A stretch of 64,000 nucleotides of DNA from an uncultured Fodinibius sp. (lineage in GTDB: Bacteria > Bacteroidota > Rhodothermia > Balneolales > Balneolaceae), in the NCBI GenBank assembly GCA_913056235.1, contig CAJXMW010000001.1:682001-746000 (forward strand), given 5' to 3'. The translations under genes were made by a program, and so were the position numbers. The notes beneath the pieces were generated by a model. The model saw only the letters and a list, made by a program, of their open reading frames with translations, searched no databases and was not told the DNA's origin. Below are positions 55,712 through 64,000 of the stretch, one piece after another (within the stretch, counting starts at the first letter, position 1; each line of letters opens with the position of its first letter).

Positions 55712-55816
55712 ATGGATGTCGATTTAACTTCTGTTATTATCAGTATTGTAGCGTTCTCATTTTTCCTGATCCCAATTTTGTACGATCAGTTTAGAAATAA
55801 GAGCAACAAAGAATAG
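55712..55816 (+). CDS. Short single-helix membrane peptide
   Basis: A 34-residue frame, MDVDLTSVIISIVAFSFFLI then PILYDQFRNKSNKE. One hydrophobic helix with a basic, hydrophilic C-terminus. Short and unrecognised; listed because the composition is convincing and the ATG has a purine-rich upstream. It lies between the 55258 gene and the convergent FTR1 gene. Confidence 0.4.
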   Translation: MDVDLTSVIISIVAFSFFLIPILYDQFRNKSNKE

Positions 55817-55901
55817 CGATTAGGAGCGGCTTTACCTACAGTTGATATAATACCTTTTGTGCAAAGCAGAATGACAGGTAAGGCCGCTCATTTTATTCAG
55901 G

Positions 55902-57872
55902 CTAGTGAACTTTTTGCGACGATGCGAGATGATTGCTGTACTTCCACAGACCAATAATAATAACAGCAATTGCAACTTGTGCCAGTACCGTCTGCAGCGT
56001 TGGATAGATTCCGGCAGTAGGTAAGCGAAGATTCAGCGGAAAGGAGTTTACGCTGAGATATCCGGCCTCTTGGAATTCATGAATTCCTTTACCTGCCAGG
56101 ACAACCGCTAGGAATCCCATTGCGACAGAAGAGTATTTGAAGAGCGACCGTATGGGCACCTTAGTAGAAAATTTCACAAGCAACGCTCCAAGTATAATAA
56201 CAGCCAGAAGGGCAGATCCGGAGCCAAGCAGGATGCCCGAATTACTGGCAGTACCCGATTTTATGCTTATGGATGAAAGGAATATCACCGATTCGAATGC
56301 CTCTCGAAATACCACGATGAACGCCAGTAGTGCCAATCCCCACTGGTTATTTTGATTCAGCAGCCGGTGTATCCGGCCCTCCACAAATTCTTTCCAATGC
56401 GATACATGGGTCTTGTCGTGTAGCCAAAAGCCGATGTACAGGAGCAGTCCAACGGCAATCAGTGAGCCCATTCCCTCCATCAGTTCTCGTTGTATCGAAC
56501 TCATCGACAGCAGACTTTCAGCAAAGAACCAGCTGATGATTCCGACTAAAAGAGCAGAGACCCATCCCCCGTGTACATATTTGACAGATTCCGTGGCACT
56601 AACAGACTTAAGCACGCCCAGAATAACCAATATAATCAAAAATGCTTCGAGTCCTTCCCGGAGCAGGATAGAAGCGGACATCAAATAGGTGAACAGGAAG
56701 GTGTTTTGCTTTTTCTGCAATATACTCTGCGCCTTCTGAATTGTGGATATTGTGGCTTCGATTTGCCCCTGTAGTTGTTGAGCCGGAGCTTCATTGTTAA
56801 TTAGAGATCGCACTTCGATCATCTGGTCTTCAATCTGATATACCAAGGATGGATTACTGGCCTTGATCTGTGATTCCACAGGCTCTACCCCATTTAGGTA
56901 GGCATCCAACGCCAAGCCGTTGGCCTGATCCAATGCTCCATCCTGATACGATTTGAATGCCTGATGCAATAAGCTGATAGCCTGATGAAGATAATGCGTG
57001 TTATTTACCACTGTGGCTGAATCCAATGAGCGAAGCACACTCATACCGTCGGAAATGTCAATGCTCTGTTGATTTAGGAATGAGATCCATTTCTTATTGG
57101 GAATGGTAGCCAGATGTTTGAGATCAACAGTATCTTTTAGCGCATTGATGATTTGTTGTTTTTGGGGATCGGAAACGTGATGGGTGTACCGCAGCGCGTT
57201 CACATAAAATGCGATATCCCACACATCCTGATCTGATAATTCCGGGAATGATCGCATAGCCGTGCCTTTAATTCCCAGCCGAACCGTATTGTAGGCCTGA
57301 AGCGGCGAAAGTTGGGCTGCCAGCGTAGAGTCGTGAAAATTCGACGGCGAAGGTGTAAGATTTTGGGCCAGTGGTCCATTACCAAACCCCTTTTTGCCGT
57401 GGCAGCTTTGGCATTTATTGGCGAAAATTTCTTTACCGTTATCCAAGTCGGGCCAGTGCTGCGGCGCTACTGTTATTAAGTTCATCGCTAAAAGCTTTTG
57501 GCGCATACTATCGGCCAGCCCCGACACCTTCTGTGGACTTTCTTTTTGATTGATGGCGCGCCGTAGTTCTTTTATGGTTGTCTTTAGGTTCGTGAATGTA
57601 GGCTTGTCAATTTGTTTGTCTAACTTGGAAATCAACCCGGAAACCTGATGGGCAAACTCCGACATCTCGGCATATTCATTATCACTTATAACCTGCCCGT
57701 TGCTAACAGCATTTGCATAATCCTTGCCGATATAGTCCAGCAAATTTACCAGCGTGCGTAGATCCTTATTCCTTTGAGATTGAGTAGGACGGCGTACAGG
57801 ACGTCTGGCCTGAACATTAGCAAAAGCTATAAGTAGGGTGGCAATAGTTGAGATGAGAAGTCTTTTGTGCAT
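55902..57872 (-). CDS. FTR1-family iron permease with N-terminal cytochrome c domain
   Basis: A 656-residue membrane protein. A signal peptide (MHKRLLISTIATLLIAFANVQA) is followed by a cytochrome c domain: CQSCHGKKG (haem site Cys154-Cys157-His158), with a likely axial Met in TAMRSFPEL. Residues about 240-380 are helical, with the coil that precedes FTR1 parts. The C-terminal FTR1 channel has LLREGLEAFLIILVILG (about 400-415) and VFREAFESVIFLSS (about 523), the two REGLE/REAFE motifs for iron. Fusion of cytochrome c to FTR1 couples ferrous iron oxidation to uptake in related bacteria. Confidence 0.92.
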   Translation of the reverse strand: MHKRLLISTIATLLIAFANVQARRPVRRPTQSQRNKDLRTLVNLLDYIGKDYANAVSNGQVISDNEYAEMSEFAHQVSGLISKLDKQIDKPTFTNLKTTIKELRRAINQKESPQKVSGLADSMRQKLLAMNLITVAPQHWPDLDNGKEIFANKCQSCHGKKGFGNGPLAQNLTPSPSNFHDSTLAAQLSPLQAYNTVRLGIKGTAMRSFPELSDQDVWDIAFYVNALRYTHHVSDPQKQQIINALKDTVDLKHLATIPNKKWISFLNQQSIDISDGMSVLRSLDSATVVNNTHYLHQAISLLHQAFKSYQDGALDQANGLALDAYLNGVEPVESQIKASNPSLVYQIEDQMIEVRSLINNEAPAQQLQGQIEATISTIQKAQSILQKKQNTFLFTYLMSASILLREGLEAFLIILVILGVLKSVSATESVKYVHGGWVSALLVGIISWFFAESLLSMSSIQRELMEGMGSLIAVGLLLYIGFWLHDKTHVSHWKEFVEGRIHRLLNQNNQWGLALLAFIVVFREAFESVIFLSSISIKSGTASNSGILLGSGSALLAVIILGALLVKFSTKVPIRSLFKYSSVAMGFLAVVLAGKGIHEFQEAGYLSVNSFPLNLRLPTAGIYPTLQTVLAQVAIAVIIIGLWKYSNHLASSQKVH

Positions 57873-58025
57873 AGATAAATAATTTATTTAGAACGAATCT
57901 AAATATAGTAACTTGACTTCTTTGTTTCTAATTATTCCGAATTTGTTATTAGTAATAATCAGTACCTGTTTTTATTTCTGCGATTAATCCCTACTTTAAT
58001 TTGCTTTCGTAAATGATCGTTATGT

Positions 58026-58463
58026 ATGCAACAGGATGACATAACATATCCCATAAACGATATTGCCGTTGTGGCAATACTGTGGTTATGGGTTAGTCTT
58101 ATCTGCCCGAACGCTGCTTTTGCTTTTTACACCGGTCATGGAGCAGAAGTAAATCAGGGACCGAAAACAATTACGCAGTCCAAAAGCGAAGCAATCGATT
58201 TCACTGGGGAATCGCAGAAGAGAGCGGGGGTCCATCATTCATCCCCGGATTCAGAGCCGTTTTCTTCTACTTCTTTTCACTTTTTTACTCCGCAAGCTGA
58301 CGGGTTCGACAAATTACTTTTTTACACATCCTCTGCAGTTAATAGGGGAGCACATTTTATTCAACGACCTCTCACGGGTTGCCGGATATTGACATCCTTT
58401 TCTTTCTCTGCTACAACTTCAAAGATACTTGCCCATCTCGAAACAATTGTAATGTTGAATTAG
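58026..58463 (+). CDS. Putative exported protein, unknown
   Basis: A 145-residue frame with a hydrophobic N-terminal segment ending AAFAFYTGHG and a Ser/Thr-rich body. It ends in a short hydrophobic tail. No family recognised. It is 98 bp upstream of the ClC gene on the same strand. The composition is not strongly protein-like, so it could be a chance frame. Confidence 0.35.
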   Translation: MQQDDITYPINDIAVVAILWLWVSLICPNAAFAFYTGHGAEVNQGPKTITQSKSEAIDFTGESQKRAGVHHSSPDSEPFSSTSFHFFTPQADGFDKLLFYTSSAVNRGAHFIQRPLTGCRILTSFSFSATTSKILAHLETIVMLN

Positions 58464-58561
58464 AGGCGCTCCCAAGATCTATCGCAGCAGCGTATCTCTA
58501 ATCAAAAAAAGGAAGACTAACTTGCACCATATCTGAGGTTTTAAATTTTCCTTAATCGTTC

Positions 58562-60394
58562 ATGCTCAACTTTAACAAACGAAAATTCAAAACGAACCTT
58601 CATGATCTGGGAAAGGCCGTGAATGTCGTCTCCACCGGCCGTTGGATGTTCTACTGTGTGGTAGTAGGAGTGTTTGCAGGTGTTGCCGCTCTGCTATTCA
58701 ATATTGGGCTTAACGCCATACAGCAGATCTCGTTCTCACACTTGGCCGGTCTTGATCTGTTGGAACCGGGCGGTCAACACAATTTCATGCATATACTACT
58801 TCCCGCCTCACTGGATAGTACAATCCGTATTCGCAGTTCGTGGCTCATTATCCTGCTTCCTGCTTTGGGAGCACTCATATCAGGCCTATTGGTCTACAAG
58901 TTTGCGCCGGATGCAGAGGGTTCTGGTACGGACTCGGTTATTCGAGCATATCATAAGCAAAAAGGGAAAATTAAACCTGTTGTTTCTATCACAAAGTTTT
59001 TTGCGTCGATCTTTACAATCGGAACAGGGGGAAGTGCCGGTAAAGAGGGCCCCATTGCCCAGGTTGGTGCAGGTATTGGGTCATATCTTGCTGATAAGTT
59101 TGGGATGAGCGAACAGGAACGGAAGACTCTGCTGATGGCGGGAATGGGAGCGGGCATAGGAGCTATTTTTAAGGCTCCTATAGGGGGAGCACTGTTTTCC
59201 ATCGAAGTGATGTACCGCAAGGATATGGAGAGCGAAGGTCTCGTGGCTACCATTATATCATCCATTATTGGCTATTCAGTGTACGCTTCGTTTGATGGAT
59301 GGGATTCTATTTTCAACTTTCAGAGCTTGGCCTTTACCAATCCATATGAACTCCCATTCTACATTTTGCTGGCTCTGATTTTGGTTGTCGCTGGTATCAT
59401 TTATGCCAAAGTGTTTGATAAAACAAAACGTCTTTTTGCCAATATTGATTTGCCGGTGTATATCAAACCAGCCCTGGGCGGATTGGCAGTTGGTCTTATC
59501 GCATTTTTCTATCCCTCTGTGTTGGGATCTAGTTACGGATCGTTGCAGGCAGCGTTAAACGGCAACTTGACGATCAGCTTTATGCTGTTGCTTGCCCTGA
59601 TTAAAATGGTTGCTACTGTATTTACCATAAATTCAGGCGGATCGGGCGGAGTTTTTGCCCCCTCTCTGGTTATTGGTGGGCTGCTGGGGGGAGCTGTTGG
59701 CATGGGGTTCAATGCCTTGCTACCGGGTATGGTCGGAAATCCCACCGCTTTTGTGTTGGTGGGAATGGGAGCGTTCTTTGCTGCCGCTGCCAATGTACCA
59801 ATATCAGGGACTATACTTATCACGGAGATGAGTAAAAGTTATGGGTTGATTGTACCCCTCATTTTTGCCAGTGCCATTGCTTACCTGGGTTCACAAAACT
59901 GGAGCATATACAAGGAACAAATTGAGGATCGCTATTCCTCATCCGACTATCGTGGGGCTTTTTTGAATAATATACTGCAATCCATCAAAGTCCGTGAAGC
60001 CTTTCAACGAGTTGAAAATTTACCAACGGTTTCACAGAGTTCGAACGTTCATCAGGTTCTGGAAACCTTTGGTAGATCGGGCACGCTCGTCTTACCGGTT
60101 GAGAATGACAATCATGACATTGTAGGTATGGTATCGCTTTATGATGTAAGGAGCCTACTAGCCCAGGAAAAAAACAACTTTATTATTGCTGCTGACCTAA
60201 TGGTGCCCCCCAAATTTTTAACGATGAATGATCCCCTTGAAAAAGCCTTTCACTACTTCACAAAAACCGGAGAACCGGAGTTGTTGGTTATTCAACATGG
60301 CACCCAGAATAAGTTTGTGGGAGTGCTTAGTGAACGGGACTTTCTGCTAGCCTATGAGCGTGCCATATCAGGTCAACCCAAAATTAACTCGTAA
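58562..60394 (+). CDS. ClC-family chloride channel/transporter with CBS pair
   Basis: A 610-residue protein. The ClC core has GTGGSAGKEGPIAQVGAGIGS (selectivity GxxGPxxQ-type, about 155-175), then GAGIGAIFKAPIGGALFSIEVMYR, and NSGGSGGVFAPSLVIGGLLGGAVGMG (GGxFAPS, about 355). The C-terminal CBS pair covers about 480-600 (ADLMVPPKFLTMNDPLEKAF and ERDFLLAYERAIS). Whether it is a channel or an H+/Cl- exchanger is not certain: the gating position after GKEGP is intact. It lies before nhaA, convergent and 9 bp apart. Confidence 0.93.
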   Translation: MLNFNKRKFKTNLHDLGKAVNVVSTGRWMFYCVVVGVFAGVAALLFNIGLNAIQQISFSHLAGLDLLEPGGQHNFMHILLPASLDSTIRIRSSWLIILLPALGALISGLLVYKFAPDAEGSGTDSVIRAYHKQKGKIKPVVSITKFFASIFTIGTGGSAGKEGPIAQVGAGIGSYLADKFGMSEQERKTLLMAGMGAGIGAIFKAPIGGALFSIEVMYRKDMESEGLVATIISSIIGYSVYASFDGWDSIFNFQSLAFTNPYELPFYILLALILVVAGIIYAKVFDKTKRLFANIDLPVYIKPALGGLAVGLIAFFYPSVLGSSYGSLQAALNGNLTISFMLLLALIKMVATVFTINSGGSGGVFAPSLVIGGLLGGAVGMGFNALLPGMVGNPTAFVLVGMGAFFAAAANVPISGTILITEMSKSYGLIVPLIFASAIAYLGSQNWSIYKEQIEDRYSSSDYRGAFLNNILQSIKVREAFQRVENLPTVSQSSNVHQVLETFGRSGTLVLPVENDNHDIVGMVSLYDVRSLLAQEKNNFIIAADLMVPPKFLTMNDPLEKAFHYFTKTGEPELLVIQHGTQNKFVGVLSERDFLLAYERAISGQPKINS

Positions 60395-60403
60395 ATGATA
60401 AAA

Positions 60404-61756
60404 CTACGTTGAATGATCTACCTCTTGTTCCGGTACATCGAATGCTTGTTGGCTTTCGCCGCCATATTCTGGACGTCTGCTTAACACATAGTAGCCTACA
60501 ATACCGCTGATGATAGAGCCAATCAAAATGCCTACTTTTGAAAAGTCCAGCAGTTCTGCACTGTTAAATGAGAGGTTGGCAATAAATAGCGACATGGTAA
60601 AGCCTATTCCCCCTAGCAGAGCTAACCCATAGACCACCTTCCAGGTTTCTTTGTTGTCGGCCAGGTCTGAAAATCCAAGTTTGGTCATGAGCCATGTTGC
60701 TCCAAAAATGCCTATTTGTTTCCCAAAGAACAGCCCCAGGGTGATACCCCAGGTAAGAGTTGAGGCAAAGGCCTCTCCAATCACCGAGGGATTAAACACT
60801 ATTCCGGCATTGGCAAAGGCAAACAGTGGCATAATCACAAAATAAACGCTGTTGTGCAGTTTGTGTTCCAGCCGATGAAGTGGCGACTCGGCATGATGTA
60901 ACGTTGCATCCATATGATGGAGGGCTTGATCGCGCGTAACCGGCAAGTTTTCATCCGCTGCCTGTTTAAACAATTCAAAACCTTCTTGGGCATACTCTTT
61001 TAGGCGCTCTACGCTCCAGCCCCTGCTGGCAGGAATAGCGAACCCCAGCATGACGCCGGCAATTGTCGAGTGAACTCCAGATTCAAGCACCGCCCACCAC
61101 ATAATAAAGCCAACCATTAGGTATGGCATTAGCGTACGCACTTTCGAAAAGTTTAACACCAGTAATACAGCCAGACAGATTGCCGCGATGCCCAGGGCGG
61201 CCATGCTAATCTGCTCAGTATAAAAAATAGCAATCACAAGAACTGCAATAAGGTCATCAACAACGGCAATGGTCGTTACAAAAACTTTGGCCCAGATCGG
61301 CGCGCGTGATCCAAGTACCGCCATCACGCCGATAACGAAGGCGATATCGGTGGCCATGGGGATTGCCCAGCCGTCCATAAAAATCGAACCACCGTTGAGT
61401 CCCCAGAATATCAGGGCGGGAAAAGTCGCGCCACTGAATGCCGCAATGACCGGCAGAAAGGCGGACTGGAACGATGAAAGCTCACCGTATTTTAATTCCC
61501 GCTTGATTTCCAATCCAACAAGTAGAAAAAATACGGCCATCAAACCGTCATTTATCCATTCATGGAAAGAATGGTCAATGACCAGCGACGATACGCCCAG
61601 CGTGATCTTTTGTTCCATCAGGAGATGGTACAATTCGCTTAGTGGACTGTTGGCAACGATGAGCGCGGCAACTGTGGCAAATAGTAACATCATGCCGGCC
61701 GCGGAGTCTTTTTTAAAGAAATTTTTTATTGAGGAGCTGAGGTTCGATACATTCAC
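60404..61756 (-). CDS. nhaA: Na+/H+ antiporter NhaA
   Basis: A 450-residue inner-membrane antiporter that expels Na+ in exchange for H+. The ion-binding pair of aspartates is in TIAVVDDLIAVLVIA (about 173-187), and the pH-sensor/helix regions ATDIAFVIGVMAVLGSRAP and LMAVFFLLVGLEIKRELKYGEL are intact. A 60-residue soluble insertion with histidines (DQALHHMDATLHHAESPLHRLEHKLH) is an expansion of the loop between helices 8 and 9. It runs convergent with ClC, and these form an ion-homeostasis locus. Confidence 0.95.
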   Translation of the reverse strand: MNVSNLSSSIKNFFKKDSAAGMMLLFATVAALIVANSPLSELYHLLMEQKITLGVSSLVIDHSFHEWINDGLMAVFFLLVGLEIKRELKYGELSSFQSAFLPVIAAFSGATFPALIFWGLNGGSIFMDGWAIPMATDIAFVIGVMAVLGSRAPIWAKVFVTTIAVVDDLIAVLVIAIFYTEQISMAALGIAAICLAVLLVLNFSKVRTLMPYLMVGFIMWWAVLESGVHSTIAGVMLGFAIPASRGWSVERLKEYAQEGFELFKQAADENLPVTRDQALHHMDATLHHAESPLHRLEHKLHNSVYFVIMPLFAFANAGIVFNPSVIGEAFASTLTWGITLGLFFGKQIGIFGATWLMTKLGFSDLADNKETWKVVYGLALLGGIGFTMSLFIANLSFNSAELLDFSKVGILIGSIISGIVGYYVLSRRPEYGGESQQAFDVPEQEVDHST

Positions 61757-61784
61757 GTTCTTACAGTTATATTAATAGTTCAAA

Positions 61785-63074
61785 TTAAGTACTCGTTTGG
61801 CCTTTATACTTTGGGTGCAACCAGATATATGCTTCTCGGCACAAAAGCAGAATAACTGAAATGCCTATTACAATGTAAACAGTCGATGGATCTGTCAGAT
61901 AGGTTTCGTATAACAGAATAACCATAGCTGAGGCGCATCCCAGAGAGCCTATTATTGGGAGGCTTTTCTTCCAATTTTCAAAAATTTGATGCTTGTATCC
62001 CATAAAGTTAACGATGGAAAATACAAAGAGGAACACCAGGCTTGAGAAGGTAGTGATTTGTTCCAGATTGCCAAAGGATTGCACGGCAATAGCAAGGGCT
62101 GCAATGAGCAAGGAAAAATAGATCGGCACACCGGAGCTTTGTTGATCGGTCAATTGCTGAGGCAGTTGTCCATCATTAGCTATGCGTTTTGCTAACCGTG
62201 ATATCGCAAATATAGTAGCTAGAATTGCAGAGGCCGTGGAAAAAACAGCTGCAACTAATACCACGACAATTCCCGCTTGCCCCAACACCGGTTCGGCCAA
62301 CATTGCCAGCACCGTTTCTTTGTGTTGTTCAATAATTTCCGGACTCAGGGAGCCAGTTAGTACGAAGGCAATAAGCATATAGATAGCCAAGACGGCTGTT
62401 ATGGAAATCACAACTGCTTTGGGAAGATTCTGTTTGTGATCCTTAATCGTGTTATAGTCATAGGTAAGCAGTTGGAATCCTTCGTAAGCGACAAAGACCA
62501 GCGCAGCGGCTTTGATCGTATTGCCGATTCCCATGCTGGCAATTGGAAAAGCTTTATCCGGGCTTACGTTAATAAAGCCAATAGCTACCAGTCCCGTTAA
62601 TATCGTAATCTTGGTGTACACCAGAATATCCTCGGATATCCCCGATTCTCTGACACCTGACAAGTTGAGTACAGTGATAACCGTTACTACGGCACTGCCT
62701 AATAGAAAATTGGAGCCAGAACTCAATCCGAATAATCGTCCCGCATAGGCGCCAAAGGTATAGGCATACAGACTGATGGTAAATATATAGCCCAGGATCA
62801 AAAACCAGCTGATAGTGCCTGCAAACCGTGTGCCGGCAATATGTTCCATGAAGACAAATTCTCCTCCGGATTCATCAAACCGCACGGTTAATTTGGAGTA
62901 AACAACACCGGTTATGAGGGCTAGCACGCCCCCCATTCCTAAGCTTAAAAAAGCTGCATTACCGGCGGCCATGACTGCTTCGCCCAACACGGCAAAGATA
63001 CCACCGCCCACCATACCACCGATGGCCATTCCACAAGCATCAAATAACGAAAGCTTTTGATCTTTAGAGGGCAT
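61785..63074 (-). CDS. APC-family amino acid permease
   Basis: A 429-residue, 12-helix permease. The typical start KLSLFDACGMAIGGMVGGGIFAVLGEAVMAAGNAAFLSLG (helix 1, with the GGxxGGGIF substrate loop), then FDESGGEFVFMEHIAGTRFAG, and VAYEGFQLLTYDYNTIKD in helix 6 (unwound region). The substrate could be an amino acid, amine or organic solute. It is 28 bp upstream of nhaA on the same strand. Confidence 0.9.
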   Translation of the reverse strand: MPSKDQKLSLFDACGMAIGGMVGGGIFAVLGEAVMAAGNAAFLSLGMGGVLALITGVVYSKLTVRFDESGGEFVFMEHIAGTRFAGTISWFLILGYIFTISLYAYTFGAYAGRLFGLSSGSNFLLGSAVVTVITVLNLSGVRESGISEDILVYTKITILTGLVAIGFINVSPDKAFPIASMGIGNTIKAAALVFVAYEGFQLLTYDYNTIKDHKQNLPKAVVISITAVLAIYMLIAFVLTGSLSPEIIEQHKETVLAMLAEPVLGQAGIVVVLVAAVFSTASAILATIFAISRLAKRIANDGQLPQQLTDQQSSGVPIYFSLLIAALAIAVQSFGNLEQITTFSSLVFLFVFSIVNFMGYKHQIFENWKKSLPIIGSLGCASAMVILLYETYLTDPSTVYIVIGISVILLLCREAYIWLHPKYKGQTST

Positions 63075-63086
63075 GGTTTTGGTTTA

Positions 63087-63425
63087 TTAGTTAGACTCTA
63101 GCATAAAAAATGAAATCAGATGATTGTAAAATTTTTTAAGGCGTTGGAGATTTCTTTTCTGGAAACGCCAAACAAAATCAAACTGTCCTAGAACAGTGCC
63201 ATAAAGAATAAATAATACTTGATACGAGGGCACTACGACTATTATCCAGGTAATCGCTTCCTCCCACAGCGGAGTTTGGGCATCAAAACCCAACAATTGA
63301 AATGCTATTTTACGTACGTATAGTACCGACATTCCGGAAATGGAAAAAGTGAGGAGTGCCAAGGCTATTTGCCAGGGATTTTCCAGTTTCCACCGCTCTT
63401 TTAAATATTGATAAATTTTTTTCAC
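63087..63425 (-). CDS. Small membrane protein resembling DUF6787
   Basis: A 112-residue, two-helix protein: LALLTFSISGMSVLYVRKIAFQLLG then VVVPSYQVLFILYGTVLGQFDFVWRFQKR. The run of YVRK and the VVPSYQVLxxxxGxxxGQFxFxW pattern fits my recollection of DUF6787, a Bacteroidota family of unknown role. It is 12 bp upstream of the permease gene, so the two are probably one unit. Confidence 0.7.
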   Translation of the reverse strand: MKKIYQYLKERWKLENPWQIALALLTFSISGMSVLYVRKIAFQLLGFDAQTPLWEEAITWIIVVVPSYQVLFILYGTVLGQFDFVWRFQKRNLQRLKKFYNHLISFFMLESN

Positions 63426-63486
63426 AATCGGTCATCCTGTTTTCCTTCATATTTTGCATACTAACGCTACAAAAATAGTGAAAAGG

Positions 63487-63939
63487 TTAATGTAGAAGGA
63501 CAACCGTTGACAGAAGGATTAAAGCTAGATCTTTGGTAGTAGGTAAGATTGGGAGAGATTCACCAAGACTATTATTGGGTGAGTTGACAAGAGCTTTGGT
63601 TAATATTCTTGAACCGTATAGATCCTGTAGGTTCCGCTCTTTCTCGTTGATATTTTTTTCTTCAAAACCAACCCAAAAAGCAAGTGTAGGGGGATTACCG
63701 GTTTTTTGCTCGCTGGGAGTTATGAAATTAGCATCGAATTCAACGAACTGTTCTGTCAACTGAGATGTATGGACAGAAACTTCCAGTGAGTCTACATGAA
63801 AGGATGTGTCTGCTTGAACATGCCCAGCAGAAAGGCCGGCTGAACTAGATACCCCCAATAGCAATAATCCCAAACATACGGCATAGATTGTCTGGTTCAG
63901 GGGGCGACCGATATATGTAAACTTGAGATAATGCATCAA
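63487..63939 (-). CDS. Exported protein with C-terminal hydrophobic tail, unknown
   Basis: A 150-residue frame with a hydrophobic N-terminus (QTIYAVCLGLLLLGVSSSAG), a soluble middle that includes VHTSQLTEQFVEFDANFI and TLAFWVGFEEKNINEKERNL, and a final hydrophobic run (LALILLSTVVLLH). No family recognised. The gene is the first of the DUF6787-permease-nhaA run on this strand, with a 61-bp gap. Confidence 0.5.
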   Translation of the reverse strand: MMHYLKFTYIGRPLNQTIYAVCLGLLLLGVSSSAGLSAGHVQADTSFHVDSLEVSVHTSQLTEQFVEFDANFITPSEQKTGNPPTLAFWVGFEEKNINEKERNLQDLYGSRILTKALVNSPNNSLGESLPILPTTKDLALILLSTVVLLH

Positions 63940-64000
63940 TATGTAGCTGAATCAGAATGTAGGAATAAACGCAGAAGGATAAAAGTTTTGTGGCCGGTGG

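Noticed and set aside
60900-61130. Insertion in NhaA as a fused domain
   Set aside because: Length and composition (histidine-rich loop) fit loop expansion known in the family, not a separate domain.

Overview
The window looks like a chromosomal segment of a Bacteroidota-related bacterium, most likely a halotolerant member of the Balneolota/Rhodothermota branch (for example a Balneolaceae genus). This is an inference. It rests on the rpmB-rpmG-DUF4295 cluster typical of the Bacteroidota group, many lipoprotein and DUF families common there (DUF2911, DUF3592, a VPS10/sortilin-type secreted propeller), a short-form adenylate kinase, and a salt/ion-transport block at the right end. I saw no rRNA, tRNA, CRISPR array, insertion sequence or phage gene.

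Layout. 1-14.4 kb is accessory: a DUF72 protein with a broken duplicate of its own 5' end, a PLP-dependent desulfhydrase/deaminase, a serine hydrolase, small VOC and NTF2-like proteins, small membrane proteins, an AraC-type regulator, a zone of gene decay (7.7-9.4 kb: DUF3224 remnant, frameshifted YdeI-like gene, diverged direct repeat), a TrhA/hemolysin-III protein and a large secreted protease-like propeller protein. 14-18.8 kb holds fabF, small housekeeping-type proteins and a badly decayed metallo-beta-lactamase-fold gene. 18.9-22.5 kb is a cluster of short AT-rich genes separated by four or five related imperfect inverted repeats that look like integron attC sites; there is no integrase, so it would be a CALIN-type cassette array, and all its genes lie on the minus strand. 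22.5-31 kb carries purM, dtd, adk and metallophosphatase genes. The purM-dtd gap contains about ten DnaA-box-like 9-mers, three of them exact matches to TTATNCACA, and is a strong oriC candidate.

31-52 kb is mostly core: a sortilin-like secreted protein, a LolC/E-type permease, MarR, xth, tyrS, cvpA, yqeY, DUF4295-rpmG-rpmB, gyrB, gyrA, ldh, a WYL regulator, rsmG and mnmG, then a SulP transporter. Three 16-bp parS-like palindromes sit at the 5' end of rsmG, about 24 kb from the proposed origin. parS close to oriC is the usual bacterial arrangement, so the two signals support each other.

52-64 kb is accessory again: a nucleotidyltransferase, a tandem pair of small paralogous proteins of unknown family, a cytochrome c-FTR1 iron permease fusion, then ClC chloride channel, NhaA antiporter and APC permease genes, with several unrecognised secreted proteins between them. 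Decay (seven broken or remnant genes) and dispersed short repeats are concentrated in the accessory parts.
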